A DNA stretch of 44,516 nt from positions 1 through 44,516 of the forward strand of contig JAUWYK010000004.1 of the NCBI GenBank assembly GCA_030615865.1, in the 5' to 3' direction. The DNA is from Dehalococcoidia bacterium. GTDB taxonomy: Bacteria > Chloroflexota > Dehalococcoidia > Dehalococcoidales > JAUWYK01. Of this stretch, positions 1 through 8,927 are shown piece after piece. The position numbers and the translations under genes are program-made. Below the pieces are notes generated by a model. That model saw only the letters and a list, made by a program, of their open reading frames with translations, had not been told where the DNA came from and searched no databases. Numbering within the stretch: the first letter of the stretch is position 1; each line of letters starts with the position of its first letter.

Positions 1-1
1 C

Positions 2-244
2 TGGTGGGAGAAAAGTGAGCCGGTTACAGTAGATGTCATTTTAGACATTCTACATAAGAATAAGAACATTGAGACCACCAAGAAAATCGTCAAGCTGGCA
101 GTAGCCAGAATACCTGAGGAGCGTGATTGCGACTGTGCTACGGCATTGAAGACAGCAATTATCACTGCCCCTGAGCTGATACCACCAGAGCAGAAGGAAA
201 AACTCAACCTGCTGATAGGCAAGTATCTAAAAGGAGATAGTTAA
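2..244 (+). CDS. C-terminal part of an unrecognised protein (5' end outside window)
   Basis: An open frame runs from the left edge to TAA at 242-244 and encodes the last 80 residues of a protein that begins outside the window. The segment looks helical and charged, with a short Cys pair (RDCDCATA) and a Lys-rich C-terminus. I do not recognise the family. It ends 7 bases before the core methionine synthase start, and an AGGAG at 232-236 inside its last codons may help translate that gene, so the two are probably co-transcribed. A role linked to one-carbon or corrinoid metabolism is only a guess from position. Confidence 0.6.
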   Translation, partial: WWEKSEPVTVDVILDILHKNKNIETTKKIVKLAVARIPEERDCDCATALKTAIITAPELIPPEQKEKLNLLIGKYLKGDS

Positions 245-251
245 CGGCACT

Positions 252-1280
252 ATGCCCTCTATAGAATTTGGCTGCCTACCGACTGTTATTGGCAGTATGC
301 CCCATACTGACCCCTCAGCGGCATGCTCACAGGTCGTCCACTACCTTAAAGACATCCCTGCCTGGCCCCAGCTACCCAAACGCTCCTTCCTGGAAAATAT
401 GTATGTCCAGTTTAGCCAGGGCTTCCCCGGAGCAGTGGTCAGGGAGGAGAGTATCTATATTGACCGTTCCCAGGACTTGGATAGACCTCTGGAAGACCTT
501 TATGCCGCTTATTTGGAGAACGATATTGATAAATACCCCGTTAGCCCTGATTATGCTGCTGGACTCCATAGCTTCCTGGCCCTAAAAGACCTGTCACCTC
601 TAGCAGTTAAGGGTCAGGTAACAGGACCGGTCACCTGGGGATTAACTATTAAGGACTTGAGCGGTCGCTTTGTACTCTACGACGATATTCTCGGTGATGC
701 AGTAGCTAAATTTCTCCGGCTAAAGGCAAGCTGGCAGGAAAAAGAACTAAGGAAAATCTCTCCAGATACTATTATCTTTGTTGATGAACCGTATATGGTT
801 GCCTATGGCGCCATCTCCGTGTCCCTGTCCAGGGAGAGGGTTATCAGCCTGCTGGAAGAGGTCTTTCGGGGGATTAGCCGGCTGAAAGGAGTCCACTGCT
901 GCGGCAACACCGACTGGTCGGTTCTGCTAGATACCAGCGCTGATATAATTAGCTTTGATGCCTACAACTATGCCCAGTCACTAAGCCTCTACCCCGCTGA
1001 AATTAAAAAATTCCTGGACAGGAAGGGCACTATTGCCTGGGGGATTATCCCTAATGATGAAGAATCGCTGGCTAAAGAATCAGTAGCCAGTCTCAAAGAC
1101 CGCCTCGAGGAGGCAATGGCACCCTTTACCAGAAAGGGCATCCGCTTTAAGCAACTAATAGAGCAGGGGTTGCTTACCCCCAGCTGCGGGCTGGCACCTC
1201 TGGCAACCAAGGAGGCATCAGCCCGCGCCCTGGAGCTACTGGCTGAGTTATCGGCTAAGATAAGAAAACGCATAAGTTAA
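252..1280 (+). CDS. Core (folate-independent) methionine synthase, MetE C-domain type
   Basis: Cobalamin-independent methionine synthase catalytic barrel without the N-terminal folate-binding half: 342 aa against about 750 for full MetE. It should methylate homocysteine. Visible motifs are V-DEP (D178-E179-P180), the zinc motif HCCGN (H215, C217) and a late C312 in PSCGLAP, matching the His/Cys/Cys zinc ligands of MetE. Core enzymes of this kind (the MesB family) in anaerobes with the Wood-Ljungdahl pathway are thought to take the methyl group from a methyl-corrinoid protein rather than methyl-folate; assignment to MesB here is inference from length and likely taxon. Downstream genes for SAM synthetase and adenosylhomocysteinase complete the methyl cycle. 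The ATG at 252 has no ideally spaced ribosome binding site (AGGAG about 15 bases upstream). Confidence 0.85.
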   Translation: MPSIEFGCLPTVIGSMPHTDPSAACSQVVHYLKDIPAWPQLPKRSFLENMYVQFSQGFPGAVVREESIYIDRSQDLDRPLEDLYAAYLENDIDKYPVSPDYAAGLHSFLALKDLSPLAVKGQVTGPVTWGLTIKDLSGRFVLYDDILGDAVAKFLRLKASWQEKELRKISPDTIIFVDEPYMVAYGAISVSLSRERVISLLEEVFRGISRLKGVHCCGNTDWSVLLDTSADIISFDAYNYAQSLSLYPAEIKKFLDRKGTIAWGIIPNDEESLAKESVASLKDRLEEAMAPFTRKGIRFKQLIEQGLLTPSCGLAPLATKEASARALELLAELSAKIRKRIS

Positions 1281-1291
1281 CATAACTGTAA

Positions 1292-1335
1292 AAACGATTC
1301 AAAGCTAATTAGATAGGAATCGTTTCCCTATTTTT
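1292..1335 (+). terminator. Putative intrinsic terminator after core methionine synthase
   Basis: A 9-bp inverted repeat (AAACGATTC at 1292-1300, GAATCGTTT at 1317-1325) is followed by CCCTATTTTT. The loop is long (16 bases) and the stem AT-rich, so termination is probably partial. Confidence 0.45.
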
Positions 1336-1349
1336 AATAAAAGTATGTA

Positions 1350-1577
1350 ATGGAGTTTGAACTCATGGAATGCCAGATTGAAGACAATAAAGCCAAATGC
1401 CCCTGCACCTATGAACCGTGTTCCAGAAAAGGGAAGTGCTGTGATTGCATCTCATATCACCTGGAGATGGATGAGCTTCCCGCCTGTGTATTTCCCCCCG
1501 AAGTGGAAAAGACCTATGACCGCTCTTTTGCCAAATTTGTTGAGGTCTTCGCCCGTAAAGCCAAAAGTGGCAATTAA
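1350..1577 (+). CDS. Small cysteine-rich protein, DUF6485-like
   Basis: A 75-residue protein with seven or more Cys residues, including [15 protein letters not shown] and a later PACVFPPE. The pattern suggests a small metal- or Fe-S-binding protein. It resembles my memory of the DUF6485 family ([18 protein letters not shown]...LPACFFP), found in anaerobes and of unknown function. A second in-frame ATG lies at 1365; neither start has a clear Shine-Dalgarno sequence. It sits between the terminator-like hairpin and a tiny basic ORF, in the same direction as the methionine-cycle genes. Confidence 0.7.
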   Translation: MEFELMECQIEDNKAKCPCTYEPCSRKGKCCDCISYHLEMDELPACVFPPEVEKTYDRSFAKFVEVFARKAKSGN

Positions 1578-1604
1578 AGCTAAACTGAGTTAATATTACT
1601 AGTG

Positions 1605-1700
1605 ATGAATAAGAGGAAAAGGGTAGCTGCCCTCAAGCATCGGCACAGTAAAAAGAAGCTAACGGAAAAGAGAAAGGCACAACTCCAATCTGAGAAGTAG
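1605..1700 (+). CDS. Tiny highly basic protein (31 aa)
   Basis: ATG at 1605 to TAG at 1700 encodes 31 residues, about half of them Lys, Arg or His (starts MNKRKRVAALKHRH), with no acidic run. The composition is that of RNA-binding or ribosome-associated mini-proteins. It ends three bases before the next gene's ATG at 1704, as expected for a translated gene in an operon rather than spacer. No Shine-Dalgarno is obvious; a GTG lies directly upstream at 1602. I cannot name a family. Confidence 0.5.
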   Translation: MNKRKRVAALKHRHSKKKLTEKRKAQLQSEK

Positions 1701-1703
1701 GCT

Positions 1704-2258
1704 ATGAAGCAGGTCTATCTGCTCACTGGCAGACCGGGGACAGGAAAAACCAGCCTTATCAAACAAGCCATAGCTGGAATGGGAGGCAAAGCCGGTGGGT
1801 TTTACACCGAGGAAATACGAAGTCGGGGGGTTAGACAGGGCTTCAGGCTGGTTACCTTAGACGGGCATAGTGCCGTACTGGCTCATATTGATGTTCGCTC
1901 TCCATACCGGGTAAGTAAGTACGGGGTTGACATTGATAGTTTAGACCGGGTAGGTGTTTCTGCCCTCCACCAGGCAGCACAGCACTGCGATTTGGTAGTC
2001 GTTGATGAAATTGGGAAGATGGAATTGTTTTCGGCTAGCTTCAGGGAAGCCATTTTACACATAATTGACAGCGGGAAGAGGGTTCTAGGAACCATTATGC
2101 TCAGTCCCAACCCGTGGGCAGATGCTATCAAGCTTAAGCCCCAGGTAAATTTGGTTGAAGTAACCAGAGCCAACTATCATCAAGTGCTGGATGAGTTATT
2201 ACACTGGCTGAAGCAGGGAGAGACACAGGCTAATGCCACAGCTACCAGAGACGGTTGA
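1704..2258 (+). CDS. THEP1-type nucleoside-triphosphatase (NTPase_1 family)
   Basis: A 184-aa P-loop protein with Walker A GRPGTGKT (residues 9-16) and Walker B LVVVDEIGKMEL (D101, E102), the latter diagnostic of the THEP1/NTPase_1 family. Members hydrolyse nucleoside triphosphates in vitro; the cellular role is unclear. The C-terminal end overlaps the next gene by 26 bases, suggesting translational coupling. Length and motif order match the family (about 175-190 aa), and no residue is missing. Confidence 0.85.
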   Translation: MKQVYLLTGRPGTGKTSLIKQAIAGMGGKAGGFYTEEIRSRGVRQGFRLVTLDGHSAVLAHIDVRSPYRVSKYGVDIDSLDRVGVSALHQAAQHCDLVVVDEIGKMELFSASFREAILHIIDSGKRVLGTIMLSPNPWADAIKLKPQVNLVEVTRANYHQVLDELLHWLKQGETQANATATRDG

Positions 2259-3237
2259 AGCACTGCTAGACCCGAAAGCCTATCCTGACACCACTCAACG
2301 GGTAGAGCTGGTGCAGACCCAGATGTCATTTGTCTTCCTGACCGATAACTATGTGTATAAGGTGAAGAAGCCAGTAAATCTGGGCTACCTGGACTATACT
2401 ACTCTGGACAAGCGCCAGTTTTATTGCCAGCGGGAGGTTGAACTTAACCGCCGCCTCTGCCCCAAGGTCTATTTAGGTGTCGTGCCAATAACCCGGAGCA
2501 AAGGTAACATTTGTATAGGGGGTCAGGGAGCAGTTATAGAATATGCAGTAAAGATGCGCCGACTTCCTCGGGAAACGATGATGGACGTGCTGCTGGCTAA
2601 CAATCAGGTATCGTCGGAAATGGTAGCTAGCGTGGCACAAAAGCTGGTGGAGTTCCATCAACAGGCGGAGACCAATGCCAGTATCAGCACCTTTGGCGAC
2701 CTTGATGCCATCACCCAGAATACTGAGGAGAACTTCACCCAGACAGAAAAATACATTGGCAGCACCATTTCCCGGGAAAAGTATCGGCATATCAAGGATT
2801 ACACCAGTAGCTCTATTCAGAAAAATGCCACTTTGTTCCATAAGCGGATAGCGGACGGCAGGATAAGGGATTGCCATGGCGACCTACACGCCGCCCATAT
2901 TTGCTTCACTAATGGTATCTGCATTTACGATTGTATAGAATTCAATGACAGGTTTAGATATTGTGACGTTGCCTCAGAGGTTGCCTTCCTGGCTATGGAC
3001 TTAGACCACTACGGACGAACTGACCTGTCACACAGCTTCGTTAATGCCTATATTGACCAGAGCCAGGATAACGAGCTATTACAGCTACTCAATTTTTACA
3101 AGTGCTACCGGGCTTATGTGCGGGGGAAGGTGGAAAGCTTCAAGCTTGATGACCCTTATATCTCTGAGGAGGAAAAAGCAAGGGTTTTAGCTGTGGTCAA
3201 GAGGTATTTCGAGCTTGCCGAATCGTATATACCCTGA
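2233..3237 (+). CDS. Aminoglycoside-phosphotransferase-like kinase domain protein (COG2187 type)
   Basis: A 334-aa protein kinase-like fold enzyme. The loop HGDLHAAHI (H215, G216, D217) is the APH-type catalytic motif, followed by a metal-binding segment DCIEFNDRFRYCDVASEVAF. An N-terminal YKVKKPV contains the probable ATP-binding lysine. In many bacteria this COG2187 domain is the first half of a fusion with a P-loop kinase (COG0645); here that second half follows as a separate overlapping ORF (3215). The substrate is unknown, and the similarity to antibiotic kinases does not imply resistance. Confidence 0.75.
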   Translation: MPQLPETVEALLDPKAYPDTTQRVELVQTQMSFVFLTDNYVYKVKKPVNLGYLDYTTLDKRQFYCQREVELNRRLCPKVYLGVVPITRSKGNICIGGQGAVIEYAVKMRRLPRETMMDVLLANNQVSSEMVASVAQKLVEFHQQAETNASISTFGDLDAITQNTEENFTQTEKYIGSTISREKYRHIKDYTSSSIQKNATLFHKRIADGRIRDCHGDLHAAHICFTNGICIYDCIEFNDRFRYCDVASEVAFLAMDLDHYGRTDLSHSFVNAYIDQSQDNELLQLLNFYKCYRAYVRGKVESFKLDDPYISEEEKARVLAVVKRYFELAESYIP

Positions 3238-3880
3238 AGGGCGATTAAAGAGAATATTTGATAATGGAGCTGACAGATTGAGAGAACCGTTTGCCAAATT
3301 CATAGACAGTGAGTTAGGTACTGGTTTTTTACTTATCGCCTGTGGTCTTCCCGGTACCTGGAAAACTGAGACAACTGAGGAGGTATCAAAGATTAAGGGC
3401 TATCCGCTCCTTCGGACTGACCTGATTAGACTGGAAGTATTGAAGAACGAGGACATATTTGATGAAAAAGTCGCCTCAAACATGGATAAACGGACAATGG
3501 TCTATGATGAGATGTTCAGGCAGGCAGACGAGATTTTAAACAAGGGCGATGGTGTGATACTCGATGCCACCTTCATCACTCGGTCGTTAAGGAAGCGTGC
3601 GGCAGCCATAGCAGCCAAACACAATCTGAGGTTTGTCATCCTCCAAACAGACTGTCCGCAGGAGGTCGCTATCGCACGAATACTAAGACGGACTAAGGAG
3701 AATTATGAATCAAACGCACTGACTGAGCAAGCCTATCTCAACAATAAAAAGAAGTTCGAAGAAGTGGATTTAAATGACTTGAAGAACTTGTATCCCAACC
3801 TTAGCATCATCCACTTGATAGTTGATACCCAGCGCGACCCACCTGAAGAGTGGTACATCATTGAGGTGGAAAGGAAATAG
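3215..3880 (+). CDS. P-loop kinase (COG0645-like) with altered Walker A
   Basis: A 221-aa AAA/gluconate-kinase-like ATPase, the normal fusion partner of the preceding APH-like domain. The Walker A reads GLPGTWKT (G44-T51), so the invariant glycine before Lys is Trp49 (TGG); one base change from GGG would explain it. A later VILDATFITRSLRKRA is the expected second phosphate/nucleoside-binding segment, and IVDTQRDP gives the terminal strand. The ATG at 3215 overlaps the upstream gene by 23 bases; no better start is visible. Loss of the glycine would normally impair ATP binding, so the gene is either mutated, mis-sequenced or functionally divergent. Confidence 0.7.
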   Translation: MPNRIYPEGRLKRIFDNGADRLREPFAKFIDSELGTGFLLIACGLPGTWKTETTEEVSKIKGYPLLRTDLIRLEVLKNEDIFDEKVASNMDKRTMVYDEMFRQADEILNKGDGVILDATFITRSLRKRAAAIAAKHNLRFVILQTDCPQEVAIARILRRTKENYESNALTEQAYLNNKKKFEEVDLNDLKNLYPNLSIIHLIVDTQRDPPEEWYIIEVERK

Positions 3881-3881
3881 A

Positions 3882-4049
3882 ATGGAGGAGGGCTCAGCCT
3901 CAGATGGGCGCTGGGAGATATATGAGCCGCAGAAAAGAGAATTTGAGTGCATAGTGGAAGTACCACCCCAAAATTATGTTATAATTGATACTTCACAACC
4001 GATTGATAGGATCTTAAGACAGATTTTGGACAGGATTACTGAGGAGTAG
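3882..4049 (+). pseudogene. Orphan C-terminal fragment of a COG0645-type kinase
   Basis: ATG at 3882 to TAG at 4049 encodes 55 residues containing SDGRWEIYEPQKREFE and VIIDTSQP. These resemble the lid end and last strand of COG0645/gluconate-kinase-like proteins as I remember them (SDxxWxxYxxQKxxFE...DTSxP). No P-loop is present. The preceding ORF already has its own C-terminal strand (IVDTQRDP), so this appears to be a leftover C-terminus of a second kinase copy, not the missing end of the first. It could be translated, since it starts 1 base after the upstream stop. Confidence 0.5.
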
Positions 4050-4067
4050 CTCAAGAGGAAGCGCTCA

Positions 4068-4769
4068 ATGGGTAACAACCAAGAAAAGGTGCTACGAGTA
4101 CCGGTAAGCTCGGAGGAGATAAAGGAGAGCTACGGTATTTTGAGCCGGTTTTATGGCATCGCCGAGGGACTATTTGAGAAAGGACTTAGACAGAAAGGAC
4201 TGCAACTTCTATCTGTCACACCCGGTGAAGTGGTTCTTGAGGTAGGTGTAGGAACAGGATATTCACTAAAGGAAATCGCTAACTCTGTCGGAGAAAATGG
4301 TAAAGCCTACGGCATTGATATAACACCTCAGATGCTAGAGATAACCAAAAAAAGGCTACGAAAAGCAGGGCTTATGGACAGGGTAGAGCTATATGAAGGC
4401 GATGCCAGGAGGATGCCTTACGAAGATAGCAAATTCGATGCTGTATATATGGCTAGTACTTTGGAACTCTTTGATACGCCGAATATTCCTAGGGTTCTCA
4501 AGGAAGTCAAGAGGGTATTGAAGCCCGGCGGAAGACTTGGTGTTGCCAGTCTTACCAAAGAAGGTAGAGAAGGCTCGCTGTTCATAAAATTCTATGAGTG
4601 GCTGCACCAGAAAGTTCCCAAGTATGCCAGTTGCCGGCCGATTTATGTGGAAAAATCGGTAAAAGACACAGGATACCAAATAACCAAAACTGACGAGTTT
4701 GTGATTACCAAACTAGTCCCGTGGAAAATTGTTGTAGCAAGACCACAGACCGAGGAAACAAAAGAGTAG
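4068..4769 (+). CDS. Class I SAM-dependent methyltransferase (UbiE/MenG-like)
   Basis: A 233-aa Rossmann methyltransferase. Motif I is VLEVGVGTG (about residues 56-64), the acidic post-II position is in YGIDITPQML, motif III region is YEGDARRMPYEDSKFDAVYM and the LKEVKRVLKPGGRL helix-turn follows, typical of methyltransf_11/UbiE-like enzymes. The substrate cannot be read from sequence. It lies directly before ahcY and metK and so belongs to a SAM-use and recycling gene group. GAGGA about 10 bases before ATG supports the start. Confidence 0.8.
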   Translation: MGNNQEKVLRVPVSSEEIKESYGILSRFYGIAEGLFEKGLRQKGLQLLSVTPGEVVLEVGVGTGYSLKEIANSVGENGKAYGIDITPQMLEITKKRLRKAGLMDRVELYEGDARRMPYEDSKFDAVYMASTLELFDTPNIPRVLKEVKRVLKPGGRLGVASLTKEGREGSLFIKFYEWLHQKVPKYASCRPIYVEKSVKDTGYQITKTDEFVITKLVPWKIVVARPQTEETKE

Positions 4770-6044
<1,275 letters not shown>

Positions 6045-6059
6045 ACGGAAGGAGAAAAA

Positions 6060-7268
6060 ATGCCTAGCAGCTTTAGTAGTTCGCCTGCTTATATGCTCAC
6101 CTCAGAGTCAGTTACTGAAGGGCATCCTGATAAGCTATGCGACCAGATATCAGATGCTATTCTAGATACCATCCTGGCGCAAGACCCCTATGCCAGGGTA
6201 GCCTGCGAGACAGCAGTAACCAATGGCTTGGTAATGGTTATGGGCGAGATTACCACCGATTGCTATGTTGAAATCCCCCATGTAGTACGAGAAGTGGTTC
6301 GTGATGTTGGCTACACCCACCCCGAGTATGGCTTTGAGTACCAGTCCTGCGGGGTGATGGTGTCCATTAAGGAACAATCCAGCGACATTGCTATGGGGGT
6401 AGATACATCGCTGGAAGCCAAAACAGCTTCAGCTAATGACCTGGATAGGATTGGTGCCGGCGACCAGGGAATGATGGTTGGCTTTGCCTGTAATGAGACA
6501 CCCCAACTCATGCCCCTGCCTATTTCTCTAGCACACAAGCTATGCAAGCGCCTGGCTCAGGTCAGGAAGGATAATACCCTGCTTTATCTCCGCCCTGATG
6601 GAAAATCACAGGTAACTGTAGAATACCATAATGGTGCTCCCAGGCGAGTGGATAGCGTAGTGCTGGGAGCCCAGCATAACCCTGAAGTCAGCCAGGGTCA
6701 AATTGAAAAGGATATCATTGAGCAGGTAATCAAGGTAGTCATCCCTGCTTCATTCATAGACGATAAAACCAAATATTATGTTAACGCCACTGGTCGATTT
6801 GTAATTGGAGGTCCGGTATCTGATACTGGTTTCACCGGTCGCAAGATTCTGGTTGATACCTATGGGGGTGTTGCCCGGCACGGTGGCGGCTGCTTCTCAG
6901 GCAAAGACCCGACCAAGGTTGACCGCTCGGCTACCTATATGGCTCGCTATATAGCCAAGAATATAGTGGCTGCTGGGCTCGCCGGGCGCCTGGAAATTCA
7001 GATTTCGTATTCCATAGGCGTTGCCCACCCCCTCTCCGTCTCTGTTGAGACCTTCGGCACCGCCAAGGTCGAACACAAGGTCTTACTTGACCTGGTTAAC
7101 AAACACTTTGACCTGAGACCTGAAGCCATTATCCGAGCCCTTGACCTCCGCCGCCCTATTTATCGACAGACAGCTTGCTATGGACACTTCGGTCGAGATG
7201 ACCTTGACCTCCCCTGGGAAAAGACAGATAAAGCCGAAATTCTGAGAAAAGAGGCATTAGGTAAATAA
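6060..7268 (+). CDS. metK: S-adenosylmethionine synthetase
   Basis: A 402-aa MetK that makes SAM from methionine and ATP. Signatures: [16 protein letters not shown] near the N-terminus, [16 protein letters not shown] in the middle, and [19 protein letters not shown] with the metal/phosphate-binding residues. AAGGAG lies 6 bases before ATG. Together with 252 and 4782 it forms the methyl-activation cycle. No riboswitch-like leader is apparent in the 15-base gap after ahcY. Confidence 0.96.
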   Translation: MPSSFSSSPAYMLTSESVTEGHPDKLCDQISDAILDTILAQDPYARVACETAVTNGLVMVMGEITTDCYVEIPHVVREVVRDVGYTHPEYGFEYQSCGVMVSIKEQSSDIAMGVDTSLEAKTASANDLDRIGAGDQGMMVGFACNETPQLMPLPISLAHKLCKRLAQVRKDNTLLYLRPDGKSQVTVEYHNGAPRRVDSVVLGAQHNPEVSQGQIEKDIIEQVIKVVIPASFIDDKTKYYVNATGRFVIGGPVSDTGFTGRKILVDTYGGVARHGGGCFSGKDPTKVDRSATYMARYIAKNIVAAGLAGRLEIQISYSIGVAHPLSVSVETFGTAKVEHKVLLDLVNKHFDLRPEAIIRALDLRRPIYRQTACYGHFGRDDLDLPWEKTDKAEILRKEALGK

Positions 7269-7280
7269 GTAATTAAGGAA

Positions 7281-7357
7281 GTTTGAAGGGGCTTCGCCCC
7301 TTCAAACCCAATTCTTCCCCCTTCCCCTTAATAAGGGGAAGGGGATAAAGGGGATAG
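7281..7357. repeat. Compound palindromic repeat (copy 1) before phosphohexomutase
   Basis: Two adjacent hairpins. The first is a perfect 12-bp stem with a TTC loop (GTTTGAAGGGGC / GCCCCTTCAAAC, 7281-7307). The second is a 12-bp stem (CCCCTTCCCCTT 7318-7329 / AAGGGGAAGGGG 7333-7344). It ends in a G-rich tail (7345-7357) directly before the TTG start at 7360. The same layout recurs at 8797-8870, so it behaves as a dispersed REP-like element. The first hairpin may also act as a 3'-end for the metK transcript. Confidence 0.75.
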
Positions 7358-7359
7358 GG

Positions 7360-8787
7360 TTGAAGAATAACCCCATTAAATTTGGCACCGATGGCTGGCG
7401 GGGCATTATCGCTCAGGACTTTACCTTTGATAATGTGCGTATTTGCGCTCAAGGTGTAGCTGATTACCTTAAACAGGCAAGGCTTGCCAGCCGGGGGCTG
7501 ATTGTAGGCTATGACACCCGCTTTGCCTCTGAGGACTTTGCCTCGGCTGCGGCTGAGGTAGTCGCCGGCAACGGGATAAAGGTATATCTATGCCCTAAAG
7601 CTACCCCAACACCGGTCATAAGCTTTGGTATCCTAAACCAAAAGGCTGGCGGAGCCATCATCATAACTGCCAGCCATAACCCGGCTATTTGGAGTGGCTT
7701 TAAGTATAAATCTGAAGATGGCTCTAGTGCTCCGTCTGAGGTTGAAACTGAACTGGAAAAACACGTCTCCCGCATTACTGCCGCAGGTAAAATAAATCGC
7801 ACGCCATTGGCTGAAGCCCTGGACCAAGGAAGCATAGAATACCTTGACTTAGCCCCAATCTATTTTGAGCAGCTAAACAGGCTCATTAACCTGAATGAGC
7901 TACGCCAGAGCCGGCTGAAGATAGTCGTTGACTCTATGTATGGAGCTGGCATTGGCTATTTCCAGACTCTGCTAGGCGGCGGAGCCATCGAGCTGGTGGA
8001 GATAAACAACGAACGCAATCCACTATTCCCCGGAATACAGCCCGAGCCAATTGCGGCTAACCTGGCTAAGCTCTCAGCTACAGTTAAAAGGCGGAAGGCT
8101 AATATCGGATTAGCTACTGATGGCGACGCCGACCGCATTGGCATCATAGATGAAAAGGGTGAGTTTCTGACCCCGCTCCAGGTCTTTGCCCTGCTCTGCC
8201 TTTACCTGCTGGAGATAAAGGGTGAGCGGGGTGCCATAGTAAAGACAATAACTACGACTAGTATGCTCCACCGCTTAGGTGAAATATTTAAGGTGCCGGT
8301 CTACGAGACGGCGGTGGGCTTTAAGTATGTTGCCCCGATAATGCTCGCTGAAAATGCGCTCATTGGCGGGGAGGAAAGTGGTGGCTATGGCTTCCGCGGT
8401 CACGTGCCAGAACGAGATGGTATCCTGGCTGGTCTTTATTTCCTTGACCTGATGACTAAGACAGGTAAAACCCCGTCACAACTCTTAGACTACCTCTATA
8501 GCAAGGTAGGACCTCACTACTACCAGCGAATAGATGTAAAATTCCCTGAGGGCGAACGACAGGTGATAACTGACCGCATAAAACGTAATCCCCCGGAATA
8601 TATTGATGAGGTTAAGGTAGTAAAGCTTGATACAACCGATGGCTTCCACTTTATCCTGGCTGATACCACCTGGCTGCTTATCAGATTTTCAGGAACCGAG
8701 CCGGTGCTTCGTATCTATGCTGAAAGTAACAGCATGGCTCGAGTAGAAAGACTGCTTGAACTGGGTAAAGAATTAGCTGGAGTCTAA
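7360..8787 (+). CDS. Phosphoglucomutase/phosphomannomutase family protein
   Basis: A 475-aa alpha-D-phosphohexomutase that interconverts hexose 1- and 6-phosphates. Catalytic serine motif ASHNP has S105; the metal loop is DGDADR (D254, D256, D258); the sugar-specificity loop is GGEESGGYGF; the phosphate-binding loop is RFSGTEPVLRIY near the C-terminus. Translation starts at TTG, since the family's usual N-terminus (IKFGTDGWRGI) follows at once and no ATG is available. The repeat's G-rich tail acts as ribosome binding site. Glucose versus mannose preference is not decidable. It pairs functionally with the isomerase at 8928. Confidence 0.9.
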   Translation: MKNNPIKFGTDGWRGIIAQDFTFDNVRICAQGVADYLKQARLASRGLIVGYDTRFASEDFASAAAEVVAGNGIKVYLCPKATPTPVISFGILNQKAGGAIIITASHNPAIWSGFKYKSEDGSSAPSEVETELEKHVSRITAAGKINRTPLAEALDQGSIEYLDLAPIYFEQLNRLINLNELRQSRLKIVVDSMYGAGIGYFQTLLGGGAIELVEINNERNPLFPGIQPEPIAANLAKLSATVKRRKANIGLATDGDADRIGIIDEKGEFLTPLQVFALLCLYLLEIKGERGAIVKTITTTSMLHRLGEIFKVPVYETAVGFKYVAPIMLAENALIGGEESGGYGFRGHVPERDGILAGLYFLDLMTKTGKTPSQLLDYLYSKVGPHYYQRIDVKFPEGERQVITDRIKRNPPEYIDEVKVVKLDTTDGFHFILADTTWLLIRFSGTEPVLRIYAESNSMARVERLLELGKELAGV

Positions 8788-8796
8788 GGAGAGTTG

Positions 8797-8870
8797 AAGA
8801 GAGGCGAAGCCTCTCTTATATAACCATCTCCCCCTCTCCTTTGAAGGAGAGGGGGATTAAGGGGGTGAGG
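8797..8870. repeat. Compound palindromic repeat (copy 2) before isomerase
   Basis: First hairpin: 9-bp perfect stem with a GAA loop (AAGAGAGGC 8797-8805 / GCCTCTCTT 8809-8817). Second: CCCCCTCTCCTT 8830-8841 / AAGGAGAGGGGG 8844-8855, then a tail ATTAAGGGGGTGAGG. It has the same architecture as the 7281 copy with compensated base changes, and again lies directly upstream of a coding region, here one that lacks a canonical start. Confidence 0.75.
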
Positions 8871-8927
8871 TAGATAAACATTAATTTAGATGACCCCCAG
8901 GTTTTCAAGCAATACGACCCGGAAGGT

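Noticed and set aside
2233..3237. Aminoglycoside resistance gene
   Set aside because: The HGDLH motif is shared by the whole APH-like kinase superfamily; the neighbour and sequence point to the COG2187/COG0645 pair of unknown substrate.
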